Source of the DNA: Oscillospiraceae bacterium | Lineage (GTDB): Bacteria; Bacillota; Clostridia; Oscillospirales; Ruminococcaceae | DNA length: 8,840 nt | Direction: 5' to 3' | Assembly: GCA_017483405.1 (NCBI GenBank) | Contig: JAFUWP010000210.1 | Span: 1 to 8,840, forward strand | Shown here: positions 1 through 5,771 of the stretch, piece after piece | Layout of the letters: the number at the start of each line of letters is the position of its first letter | How positions within the stretch are numbered: the stretch's first letter is position 1 | The notes under the pieces: generated by a model | The model's input: only the letters and a program-made list of their open reading frames with translations | What the model was told of the DNA's origin: nothing | Databases searched by the model: none | Program-made: the position numbers and the translations under genes

Positions 1-207
1 ATGGACAATGCTTCTTTTCATTCAAAGGAACATTTGAATCTGATTGCTGAAAAATATCATAGAAAAATTATTTTTCTTCCTCCCTATTCACCCGAATTGA
101 ATCCGAGTGAAAATTTCTGGCATACCTTGAAGCATTGGCTCAGAATGCATATTCATGATTACAATTCTTTGGATGATGCTATTTCTGCTGCTTTTCAAAT
201 CTTTTAG
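1..207 (+). CDS. IS630-family DDE transposase, C-terminal part (5' end outside window)
   Basis: This is the last third of a DDE-superfamily transposase of the IS630 type, which cuts and pastes its element at TA dinucleotides. The visible 68 residues hold the family's second catalytic Asp block (MDNASFH, D2) and the third-residue block LPPYSPELNPSENFW (residues 26-40, catalytic Glu37), followed by the usual basic helix (LKHWLR). The ATG at position 1 is an internal Met of a longer protein, because the first catalytic Asp and the N-terminal helix-turn-helix must lie to the left. The frame stops at TAG 205-207. Another frame just beyond reads on to a TGA at 231-233 and ends in FQVG, so a small frameshift near the end is possible. 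Base composition is visibly more A+T-rich than in the genes that follow, fitting an inserted element. Whether the copy is active cannot be judged from this fragment. Confidence 0.88.
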   Translation: MDNASFHSKEHLNLIAEKYHRKIIFLPPYSPELNPSENFWHTLKHWLRMHIHDYNSLDDAISAAFQIF

Positions 208-289
208 ATTGTTCTGCCTTTCAAGTAGGATGACTATATAATGAAAATATCTGCGAATTTTTTCATAAACAGGAGGTAAATTTTTAATC
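208..289 (+). promoter_or_regulatory. IS-to-symporter junction with a candidate -10 box and RBS
   Basis: These 82 bases separate the transposase stop from the symporter start and should hold both the right end of the insertion sequence and the operon's promoter. A TATAAT hexamer lies at 237-242, but no good -35 hexamer stands 16-18 bp upstream (CTGCCT at 17 bp is poor), so promoter strength is uncertain. AGGAGG at 271-276 is a strong Shine-Dalgarno sequence, 13 nt before the ATG at 290, slightly farther than ideal. The inverted-repeat end of the element cannot be recognised because the other end is not in the window. Confidence 0.4.
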
Positions 290-1669
290 ATGGAAAAACG
301 AAATTCCTTTTCCAGCTCGCTGGGATTCGTCCTCGCGGCGGCCGGCAGTGCAGTAGGGCTGGGCAATATCTGGCGATTTCCGTATCTTGCCGCGAAGGAC
401 GGCGGCGGCTTGTTTCTGGTGATTTATCTGATTCTGGCACTGACATTCGGCTTCACGATGATAGTTTCCGAAACGGCTATCGGCCGGAAAACAAAGCAGA
501 GTGCCCTGACCGCTTACGGAACGCTTCATAAGCCCTCGAAGTGGATAGGCATCTTTGCGTGTCTTGTGCCGTTCATGATTCTGCCGTATTACTGCATCAT
601 CGGCGGATGGGTGCTGAAATATTGTTTTGCATTCATGACCGGAAACGGCATCGCGGCCGCGCAGGACGGCTATTTCACGGACTTCATCACGAGCTATGCA
701 GAACCCATTATTTTTGATATTGTCTTTCTGGGGGCGGTTGCATTCGTCATCTATCGGGGCGTGAACAAGGGCATTGAATCGCTCTCGCGCATCCTGATGC
801 CGATTTTATTGATTCTGGTTATCGGGATAGCGATTTATTCCCTGACTATCAAAGGAAACGGCGAATGCTCCGGTCTGGATGGCCTGAAAGTGTATGTGAT
901 TCCGAGTCTGGCAGGCATGACCGGAAAAGATGTTTTCATCACCGTGCTTGATGCGATGGGACAGTTATTCTCCAGTATCAGCGTGGCGATGGGCATCATG
1001 GTGACTTACGGTTCGTATTTCAAGGATGACAGCAATCTGATGAAATCAGTCAATCAGATTGAATTATTTGATACTCTCGTAGCATTTCTGGCCGGAGTCA
1101 TGATAATTCCGGCGGTATACGTCTTTCTCGGCGAAGAAGGAATGCGCAGTTCCGGCCCTAGCCTGATGTTCATTGCCCTGCCGAAAGTCTTTGCCGAAAT
1201 GGGCTTTATCGGGAACATTATCGGGGCAGTCTTTTTCATCATGGTGCTGTTCGCGGCACTGACAAGCGCGATGTCCGTCCTCGAAGCCGTTGTCGCAAGC
1301 CTGATTGATGCCTTCGGATGGAGCAGAAAAAAAGCTGTTCTCATCGAAACCGGCATCGCACTGGTTATCGGCATTATCATCTGTCTGGGCTATAACGCAC
1401 TGTATTTTGAACTCACACTCCCGAACGGTTCTTCCGCGCAGATTCTCGATATTATGGATTATATCAGCAATCAGATACTCATGCCCGTGGTAGCCATCGG
1501 GACATGTATTATGGTCGGCTGGCTGGTCAAGCCGGAAACCATCATTCAGGAAGCCACTAAGAACGGCGAAAAATTCGGCAGAAAGAAATTATTCATCGTG
1601 ATGATTCAGTACATCGCGCCGGTGATGCTGTTCACGCTTCTGCTGGGTTCGCTGGGGATTCTGTCATGA
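290..1669 (+). CDS. Sodium:neurotransmitter symporter (NSS/SNF) family amino acid transporter
   Basis: This membrane protein belongs to the NSS family (LeuT, Tyt1, MhsT), which imports amino acids or related amines together with Na+. The signature sits in TM1: GSAVGLGNIWRFP at residues 19-31, including the Asn26 and Arg29 equivalents of the LeuT sodium site and extracellular gate, followed by a GGG at residues 38-40 ahead of TM2. The unwound TM6 region appears as GQLFSSISVAMG, residues 224-235. The 459-residue length and the ending directly after a TM11-like helix match the short 11-helix bacterial members such as MhsT and Tyt1 rather than 12-helix LeuT. The ATG at 290 has AGGAGG upstream. 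The gene overlaps azlC by 4 nt (ATGA at 1666-1669), which implies one transcript and translational coupling. Substrate cannot be read from sequence; hydrophobic or branched-chain amino acids are suggested only by the neighbours. Confidence 0.93.
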   Translation: MEKRNSFSSSLGFVLAAAGSAVGLGNIWRFPYLAAKDGGGLFLVIYLILALTFGFTMIVSETAIGRKTKQSALTAYGTLHKPSKWIGIFACLVPFMILPYYCIIGGWVLKYCFAFMTGNGIAAAQDGYFTDFITSYAEPIIFDIVFLGAVAFVIYRGVNKGIESLSRILMPILLILVIGIAIYSLTIKGNGECSGLDGLKVYVIPSLAGMTGKDVFITVLDAMGQLFSSISVAMGIMVTYGSYFKDDSNLMKSVNQIELFDTLVAFLAGVMIIPAVYVFLGEEGMRSSGPSLMFIALPKVFAEMGFIGNIIGAVFFIMVLFAALTSAMSVLEAVVASLIDAFGWSRKKAVLIETGIALVIGIIICLGYNALYFELTLPNGSSAQILDIMDYISNQILMPVVAIGTCIMVGWLVKPETIIQEATKNGEKFGRKKLFIVMIQYIAPVMLFTLLLGSLGILS

Positions 1670-2364
1670 GTCGGTTTTCAGATTTCCGGAAGGGCTTTCT
1701 GCACGGCATCCCGATAGGATTAGGCTACTTGTCAGTATCATTCGGATTCGGCATCATGGCGGTCAATTCCGGCCTGACCGTGCTGGAATCGACATTGATT
1801 TCACTGACGAATCTGACATCGGCAGGACAGGCCGCCGGTGTGACGGTTATCGCATCCGGCGGAACGCTCGCAGAAATGGCATTGGTGCAGTTAACCATCA
1901 ATATCCGCTATGCACTGATGGCCTTATCCTTATCGCAGAAACTCGATAAAAGCTTCACATTTCCGCACCGGATGCTTGCATCCTTCGGGATAACAGATGA
2001 AATTTTCGGCGTGTGCGCGGCGCAGGAATCGCCTTTGACTCCATTCTATATGTACGGCATGATACTGATTGCTATGTTCGGATGGGTACTGGGGACATTT
2101 CTGGGGGCTTATGCCGGAGAACTTCTGCCGGCATCGGTGAGCGCGGCACTCGGACTCGTGCTGTATGGCATGTTTCTGGCGATAATCGTACCGCCATCCC
2201 GAAAAGAAAAAAGCGTTCTGAGCGTGGTACTGATTTCGGCACTTCTGAGCGTGATATGCTATTATCTGATACCTTCGTTATCCGGCGGATTTGCCGTAAT
2301 TGTCTGCGCAGTATCGGCATCGGTGCTGGGTGCGATACTCTTTCCGAGAGAGGAGGAATCCTGA
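1666..2364 (+). CDS. azlC: AzlC-family branched-chain amino acid exporter, large subunit
   Basis: The 232-residue integral membrane protein matches AzlC/YgaZ, the large subunit of a two-component exporter for branched-chain amino acids (and azaleucine in Bacillus). Family marks are the N-terminal segment HGIPIGLGYLSVSFGFGIMA, the QLTINIRYALMALSLS block that corresponds to the conserved N-[LI]-R-[HY]-x-L-M motif, and the following GITDEIFGV. The length is normal for the family, and several hydrophobic helices run to the C-terminus. The ATG lies inside the stop region of the symporter gene (ATGA overlap). There is only a weak purine-rich run upstream, so initiation probably depends on ribosomes terminating at the symporter stop. 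The partner subunit AzlD follows at once. Confidence 0.93.
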   Translation: MSRFSDFRKGFLHGIPIGLGYLSVSFGFGIMAVNSGLTVLESTLISLTNLTSAGQAAGVTVIASGGTLAEMALVQLTINIRYALMALSLSQKLDKSFTFPHRMLASFGITDEIFGVCAAQESPLTPFYMYGMILIAMFGWVLGTFLGAYAGELLPASVSAALGLVLYGMFLAIIVPPSRKEKSVLSVVLISALLSVICYYLIPSLSGGFAVIVCAVSASVLGAILFPREEES

Positions 2365-2367
2365 TTG
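2351..2367 (+). promoter_or_regulatory. RBS that fixes a TTG start for azlD
   Basis: AGGAGG at 2351-2356 lies inside the end of azlC and stands 8 nt before TTG at 2365. TTG immediately follows the azlC stop (TGA 2362-2364), so the ideal spacing supports the rare TTG as the true azlD start. Confidence 0.8.
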
Positions 2368-2664
2368 AGCGTATCAATTTATATTCTGGTGATGGCCGGT
2401 GTGACGTATCTGATACGTTTTTTTCCGTTTGCCTTTTTCCGGAAGAAAATCACATCGAAATTTTTAAGAAGTTTCTTATATTACATCCCCTACGCGGTAC
2501 TGAGCGCGATGACGATTCCGGCGATTTTCTACAGTACGGGAAATCTTATCACGGCGGTTGTCGGGACGGTTATCGCCCTGATACTATCATTCTTTGAACT
2601 GCCTTTGATAGTCGTTGCCTTATCGGCATCACTGGGAGCGTTCCTGACCGGATTACTGCTATAA
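2365..2664 (+). CDS. azlD: AzlD-family branched-chain amino acid exporter, small subunit
   Basis: This 99-residue hydrophobic protein is the small partner of AzlC (AzlD/YgaH type), and the pair forms an exporter in the cytoplasmic membrane. It shows the family pattern: an N-terminal helix ending in TYLIRFFPF, a short basic loop (FRKKITSKFLRSF), the YIPYAVLSAMTIPAIF helix, and two more hydrophobic segments to the end. Length is typical (about 100-110 residues). It starts with TTG directly after the azlC stop with zero intergenic bases, so stoichiometric coupled translation is likely. The stop at 2662-2664 is followed within 6 nt by a terminator stem, which closes the operon. Confidence 0.92.
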   Translation: MSVSIYILVMAGVTYLIRFFPFAFFRKKITSKFLRSFLYYIPYAVLSAMTIPAIFYSTGNLITAVVGTVIALILSFFELPLIVVALSASLGAFLTGLLL

Positions 2665-2669
2665 AAAAT

Positions 2670-2698
2670 AATGCCCGAAACGCATGATTTCGGGCATT
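2670..2698. terminator. Bidirectional rho-independent terminator between convergent operons
   Basis: AATGCCCGAAA (2670-2680) pairs perfectly with TTTCGGGCATT (2688-2698), giving an 11-bp stem around a 7-nt loop. On the plus strand it is followed by a T-rich run (2700-2710). On the minus strand it is followed by ATTTTTTAT (complement of 2661-2669). It therefore can stop transcripts of azlD from the left and of the aldo/keto reductase from the right. It occupies almost the whole 40-bp gap between the two convergent genes. Confidence 0.92.
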
Positions 2699-2704
2699 GT
2701 TTTA

Positions 2705-3715
2705 TTATTTAAGAGCATCTTCAATCTGCTGTAATTCCTCCGGAGAGAAATCTAAATGCTGAATACATCCGATATTTTCGAGAATCTGTTCAGGACGGCT
2801 CGCACCCGTGATGACAGTTGTTACGGCTTCATGGCTCAGAATCCATGATAATGCCATCTGCGAGAGTTTCTGCCCCCTTTGAGATGCAATTTCATTCAGG
2901 CGGTTCAGACGGCGGAGCATGGCATCATCGAGCTGACTTTTCATCCATGTATTGCCCTTTCCGATTCTGGAATCTTCCGGAATGCCGTGCAGATAACGGT
3001 CAGTCAGAAATCCCTGCGCCAGCGGTGAAAAGACTGCTAATCCGAAGCCTTCTTCTTTGGCAAGATTCTGTAAGCCATCGGTTTCCGTCCAGCGATTGAG
3101 CATCGAATAAGACGGCTGACTGATGATGAACGGTGTCCGCAGTTCGCGGAAGATGTTCAGAATTTCGGCGGTCTGCTGAGAATTATAATTCGAGATGCCG
3201 ATATACAAAGCTTTTCCCTGTTTTACGGCATTATCGAGTGCGAGGGCGGTTTCTTCAACAGGAGTTTCAGGGTCGGGACAGTGATGATAAAAAATATCGA
3301 CATAATCCAGATTCAGGCGTTTCAGACTCTGGTCGAGCGAGGCGGTCAGATATTTCCGTGAGCCGTTCTTATCGCCGTAGATGCCAGCCCACATCTCATA
3401 GCCTGCCTTTGTCGAGATGCATAATTCATCGCGATAGGCTTTCATATCGTTCAGGATTCTGCCGAAATTGGTTTCGGCCGTGCCGTTATAGGGATGACCG
3501 TAATTATTCGCCAAATCGAAATGGACGATACCGTTATCGAACGCGGTATGAATCATACGGACCATATTGGCATAATTCCCCTGAGAGCCGAAATTCTGCC
3601 ATAATCCGAGGGAAATCACGGGGAGTTTCAGACCGCTGTTTCCGCACCGGCGGTAAATCATGGTATCATAGCGCGTTCCGGAGGGACGGTATTCATAATC
3701 ATAAACAGTACACAT
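2705..3715 (-). CDS. yghZ: Aldo/keto reductase of the YghZ (L-glyceraldehyde 3-phosphate reductase) type
   Basis: This soluble NADPH-dependent oxidoreductase with a TIM-barrel fold closely resembles E. coli YghZ (AKR14), which reduces L-glyceraldehyde 3-phosphate and detoxifies other aldehydes such as methylglyoxal. Shared stretches include the YRRCGNSGLKLPVISLGLW strand, HFDLANNYG, ISTKAGYEMW, SRKYLTASLDQSLKRL, and the C-terminal VITGASRPEQILEN nucleotide-binding block. The catalytic tetrad is visible as Asp67, Tyr72, Lys103 and His145. The 336-residue length is normal. The ATG at 3715 has an AAAGGAAA ribosome site upstream on the minus strand; an internal Met19 is possible but has no such site. 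It lies 22 nt downstream of the permease gene and is probably its operon partner. The physiological aldehyde is not shown by the sequence. Confidence 0.92.
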   Translation of the reverse strand: MCTVYDYEYRPSGTRYDTMIYRRCGNSGLKLPVISLGLWQNFGSQGNYANMVRMIHTAFDNGIVHFDLANNYGHPYNGTAETNFGRILNDMKAYRDELCISTKAGYEMWAGIYGDKNGSRKYLTASLDQSLKRLNLDYVDIFYHHCPDPETPVEETALALDNAVKQGKALYIGISNYNSQQTAEILNIFRELRTPFIISQPSYSMLNRWTETDGLQNLAKEEGFGLAVFSPLAQGFLTDRYLHGIPEDSRIGKGNTWMKSQLDDAMLRRLNRLNEIASQRGQKLSQMALSWILSHEAVTTVITGASRPEQILENIGCIQHLDFSPEELQQIEDALK

Positions 3716-3737
3716 AATTAAAATTTCCTTTCATAAT

Positions 3738-4856
3738 TTATATCTTATTGAATACAAATATCTGCAATAACAGGACGATTGCCATCGTTCCGAAGTTCAC
3801 CGCCGAAAACGTCAGCAGATAGTTCCCTGTCTGCGGATGTTCCGATTTCTGATAGCACTGATAAGAAATCAGGCTCGCCATCGAGGCGATTAATGTCCCT
3901 AATCCGCCGAGATTCACTCCCAGCAGGAGTGCCGTGCCGTTATCGGTAAAGCCGGAGAGCATCACCGCCGCCGGAACATTGCTGATAACCTGCGAAAGCA
4001 ATATCGAAATCAGGAGTTCATGACCGGTCAGGATTCGGGAGAAAAATCCGCTGACGGCATCAATCCGCGCGATGTTCCCCACAAAGACAAAGAAAAAGAC
4101 AAATGTCGCAAGAAGCGTATAATCGACTTTTCCGAACAGTGCCGGATTTATTAGGAGCAGTAATATCACGGTCAGAATCAGGCAGAGCCAGTCCGGAACG
4201 ATGCGGAACACTGTCAGCAGACAAATCACAAATACAATTCCGTAGATGGTGGCCGGTTTCTTCGGGATTCCGGCGGAAGAAGATGATTCCGGCCGGCAGG
4301 GTTCAGCAGGGAGCAGAAACGTCAGCAGAAGAAGGCAGATTAATCCGGCGATTCCGGCAGGGAGCATTGTTTTCAGAAATGTGCCTGTCGTAAGCTGATA
4401 CACATCATAAAGATAGAGATTCTGCGGATTGCCGACAGGGGTCAGCATACTGCCGAGATTCGCGGCGGCATTTTCGAGCACAATCGTCAGGATTTTATGT
4501 TTTTCATCGGGAATGTTCCGGAACGTGAGAATCGTCAGGGGCACGAATGTCAGCAGAGCGACATCATTCGTGACGAGCATCGCCGAAAAGAACGAAATCA
4601 GAATCAGCATGACGGATAACCGGCGGACAGTTCCGGCTTTTGATAACAGAAAATCCGTCATCTTCTCAAAAATGCCGATGCTCCGCAGTCCGGCGATAGC
4701 ACCCATCAGCGCGAACAGTTCAATCAGAACGGCGGTATTGCAGTAGCCGAGATATTCTTTATCCGGCGGAACGAGAAAAACTGTCACCACCGCGCAGAGA
4801 AAGGATGCAATCAGAACAGGCTGATTCTTACAGAACGTGATAATTTTTTCTTTCAT
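3738..4856 (-). CDS. ArsB/NhaD/SLC13-superfamily ion or carboxylate permease
   Basis: This is a polytopic membrane transporter of the IT superfamily that includes ArsB, NhaD and the SLC13/CitMHS carboxylate carriers. Support comes from two half-motifs: SAMLVTNDVALLTFVPL (residues 91-107) with NLGSMLTPVGNPQNLYLY (133-150) in the first half, and SNVPAAVML (292-300) with GVNLGGLGTLIASMASLIS (313-331) in the second, the repeated re-entrant hairpins of the fold. A hydrophilic, Ser/Pro-rich loop (about 182-201) joins the halves. At 372 residues it is somewhat shorter than typical 410-430-residue ArsB or SLC13 proteins. A GTG at 4863-4865 is in frame but lies within the Shine-Dalgarno sequence, so ATG at 4854-4856 is chosen. 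The gene heads a minus-strand operon with the reductase. Substrate is undetermined: organic acid, arsenite, or Na+/H+ exchange are all possible. Confidence 0.85.
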   Translation of the reverse strand: MKEKIITFCKNQPVLIASFLCAVVTVFLVPPDKEYLGYCNTAVLIELFALMGAIAGLRSIGIFEKMTDFLLSKAGTVRRLSVMLILISFFSAMLVTNDVALLTFVPLTILTFRNIPDEKHKILTIVLENAAANLGSMLTPVGNPQNLYLYDVYQLTTGTFLKTMLPAGIAGLICLLLLTFLLPAEPCRPESSSSAGIPKKPATIYGIVFVICLLTVFRIVPDWLCLILTVILLLLINPALFGKVDYTLLATFVFFFVFVGNIARIDAVSGFFSRILTGHELLISILLSQVISNVPAAVMLSGFTDNGTALLLGVNLGGLGTLIASMASLISYQCYQKSEHPQTGNYLLTFSAVNFGTMAIVLLLQIFVFNKI

Positions 4857-4868
4857 AACAATCACCTC
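4857..4868 (-). promoter_or_regulatory. RBS that decides the permease start
   Basis: On the minus strand GAGGTGAT (4868-4861) is an excellent Shine-Dalgarno match, ending four bases before ATG at 4856. The in-frame GTG at 4865 is part of this ribosome site and so cannot be the start, although it would add three residues. Confidence 0.8.
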
Positions 4869-4890
4869 TCTTATGAAAGCCGTTTTTTAT

Positions 4891-4906
4891 CTTCTTATCT
4901 TCTTAT
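4891..4906 (-). repeat. Tandem 8-bp repeat in the permease leader
   Basis: CTTCTTAT occurs twice head to tail on the plus strand (4891-4898 and 4899-4906), reading ATAAGAAG twice on the transcribed minus strand. It lies at and just after the predicted transcription start. Its TTCTTAT core differs by one base from the TTCTTAA boxes at 4966-5006, so it could be a weak extra binding site or merely low-complexity sequence. Confidence 0.6.
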
Positions 4907-4910
4907 TTCT

Positions 4911-4939
4911 ATTATAGCATATCTTCAGGAGCATGTCAA
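4911..4939 (-). promoter_or_regulatory. Perfect sigma-A promoter of the permease-reductase operon
   Basis: Read on the minus strand, TTGACA (4939-4934) and TATAAT (4916-4911) are separated by exactly 17 bp, with TGC just before the -10 (extended -10). Transcription should start near 4904, giving a leader of about 48 nt that carries an A/G-rich tandem repeat and the ribosome site. Confidence 0.85.
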
Positions 4940-4964
4940 TCCGTGAGCAGATTCCGGAAAGCGT

Positions 4965-5006
4965 TTTCTTAAGAAATTCTTAAACAAATTGCCCCTTGTT
5001 TCTTAA
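4965..5006. promoter_or_regulatory. Candidate response-regulator operator: three TTCTTAA boxes
   Basis: TTCTTAA occurs at 4966-4972, 4977-4983 and 5000-5006. The first two start 11 bp apart, one helical turn, as for direct-repeat sites of OmpR/PhoB-type regulators; the third starts 23 bp after the second. Positions 4969-4983 also form an inverted repeat (TTAAGAA-A-TTCTTAA), and 4965-4976 is a perfect 12-bp palindrome. The third box overlaps the end of the -35 of the two-component operon promoter, and the first pair lies about 26 bp upstream of the divergent promoter's -35. The site is therefore placed to affect both operons. Binding by the adjacent regulator is inference. Confidence 0.55.
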
Positions 5007-5024
5007 TCGCAATTATTGTATAAT
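4996..5024 (+). promoter_or_regulatory. Sigma-A promoter of the response regulator-kinase operon
   Basis: TTGTTT (4996-5001) and TATAAT (5019-5024) are separated by 17 bp. The -10 is perfect and the -35 matches at its TTG, so the promoter may be activator-assisted. Transcription should begin near 5031, leaving a leader of about 31 nt before the regulator's ATG. Confidence 0.75.
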
Positions 5025-5046
5025 AATAGCATAAGAAAAACTACAG

Positions 5047-5064
5047 AAGGAAGTGTCCCCCATG
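5047..5064 (+). promoter_or_regulatory. RBS that decides the response regulator start
   Basis: AAGGA (5047-5051) stands 10 nt before ATG at 5062 but only 1 nt before the upstream in-frame GTG at 5053, so the ATG is the likely start. Confidence 0.75.
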
Positions 5065-5766
5065 TCACATCATATTTTAATCTGCGATGATAAAAAAGAT
5101 ATTGTCAATGCCCTGAAAATTTATTTCTCTCAGGAAGATTACATTCTGCATGATGCCTATAACGGCCGTGAAGTGCTGGAAATTCTAAGAAAACAGAAGA
5201 TTGACCTGCTTCTGCTCGACATCATGATGCCGGAAATGGACGGCATCCAGACGATGACCGAACTCCGGAAGAAATATAATCTCCCTGTCATCCTGCTGAC
5301 TGCCAAAAGTGAAGATACAGATAAGATTCTCGGCCTGAATCTCGGCGCGGATGATTATATTACCAAGCCGTTCAATCCGATGGAAGTCCTCGCCCGTGTG
5401 CGTTACCAGCTAAGAAGATATACCCAGTTAGGGAGCGCGATTCAGCCGACAGATTCGCAGTTCTCATGCGGAAACATCCTGCTCGATGATGCCGAAAAAA
5501 TCGTCACCGTAGACGGCATAGAAGTCAATCTCACCCCTACCGAATACGCTATCTTATTTTTCCTGATTCGCGCACAGAATAAAGTCTTTTCTCCGAAAGA
5601 AATCTATTCCGAAATCAGGGGCGAATTACCCTACGGCGCAGAAGGTACTATCGCCGTACATATCCGGCATTTAAGAGAAAAAATCGAAATCAATCCGGCT
5701 GAACCCCGATTCCTGAAAGCCGTCTGGGGTCAGGGCTATAAGCTGGAATCTTCCGAAAGGTCGTGA
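5062..5766 (+). CDS. OmpR/VanR-type response regulator
   Basis: This 234-residue DNA-binding regulator consists of a receiver domain (about residues 4-118) and an OmpR-type winged-helix domain (about 133-229). Receiver residues are complete: acidic pair Asp9/Asp10, phosphoacceptor Asp53 (LLLLDIMMPEMDG), Thr80 and Lys102 (YITKPF). The effector domain has NLTPTEYAILFFLI (156-169), a recognition helix in the region TIAVHIRHLREKIE (196-209) and the wing strand VWGQGYKLE. The receiver's ADDYITKPFNPMEVLARVRYQLRRY resembles VanR and related Firmicutes regulators of envelope stress or antibiotic resistance. An in-frame GTG at 5053 is rejected because it nearly touches the Shine-Dalgarno sequence. The cognate kinase gene follows 5 nt after the stop. 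Targets probably include its own promoter, where TTCTTAA boxes sit. Confidence 0.95.
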   Translation: MSHHILICDDKKDIVNALKIYFSQEDYILHDAYNGREVLEILRKQKIDLLLLDIMMPEMDGIQTMTELRKKYNLPVILLTAKSEDTDKILGLNLGADDYITKPFNPMEVLARVRYQLRRYTQLGSAIQPTDSQFSCGNILLDDAEKIVTVDGIEVNLTPTEYAILFFLIRAQNKVFSPKEIYSEIRGELPYGAEGTIAVHIRHLREKIEINPAEPRFLKAVWGQGYKLESSERS

Positions 5767-5771
5767 ACATC

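Noticed and set aside
241..266. ATGAAA/TTTCAT inverted repeat before the symporter as an insertion-sequence end or terminator
   Set aside because: The arms are 6 bp and A-T-rich. It cannot be matched to the element's other end and has no terminator-like stem.
2013..2597. 194-residue open frame overlapping azlC and azlD in another frame
   Set aside because: It lies wholly inside two well-supported genes, has Arg/Gly/Asp-rich nonsense composition, and has no family resemblance.
3133..3717. 194-residue open frame on the plus strand across the aldo/keto reductase gene
   Set aside because: It is a Ser/Arg-rich shadow of a clearly conserved minus-strand gene, with no ribosome site and no recognisable motif.
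5053..5061. GTG start for the response regulator, three residues longer
   Set aside because: It is only 1 nt after the Shine-Dalgarno AAGGA, so the ribosome could not initiate there efficiently; ATG 5062 has normal spacing.
5763..5771. GTG start for the kinase overlapping the regulator stop
   Set aside because: GTGA overlap starts are common, but here AAAGG is only 2 nt upstream while ATG 5772 has an 11-nt spacing. It remains possible but less likely.
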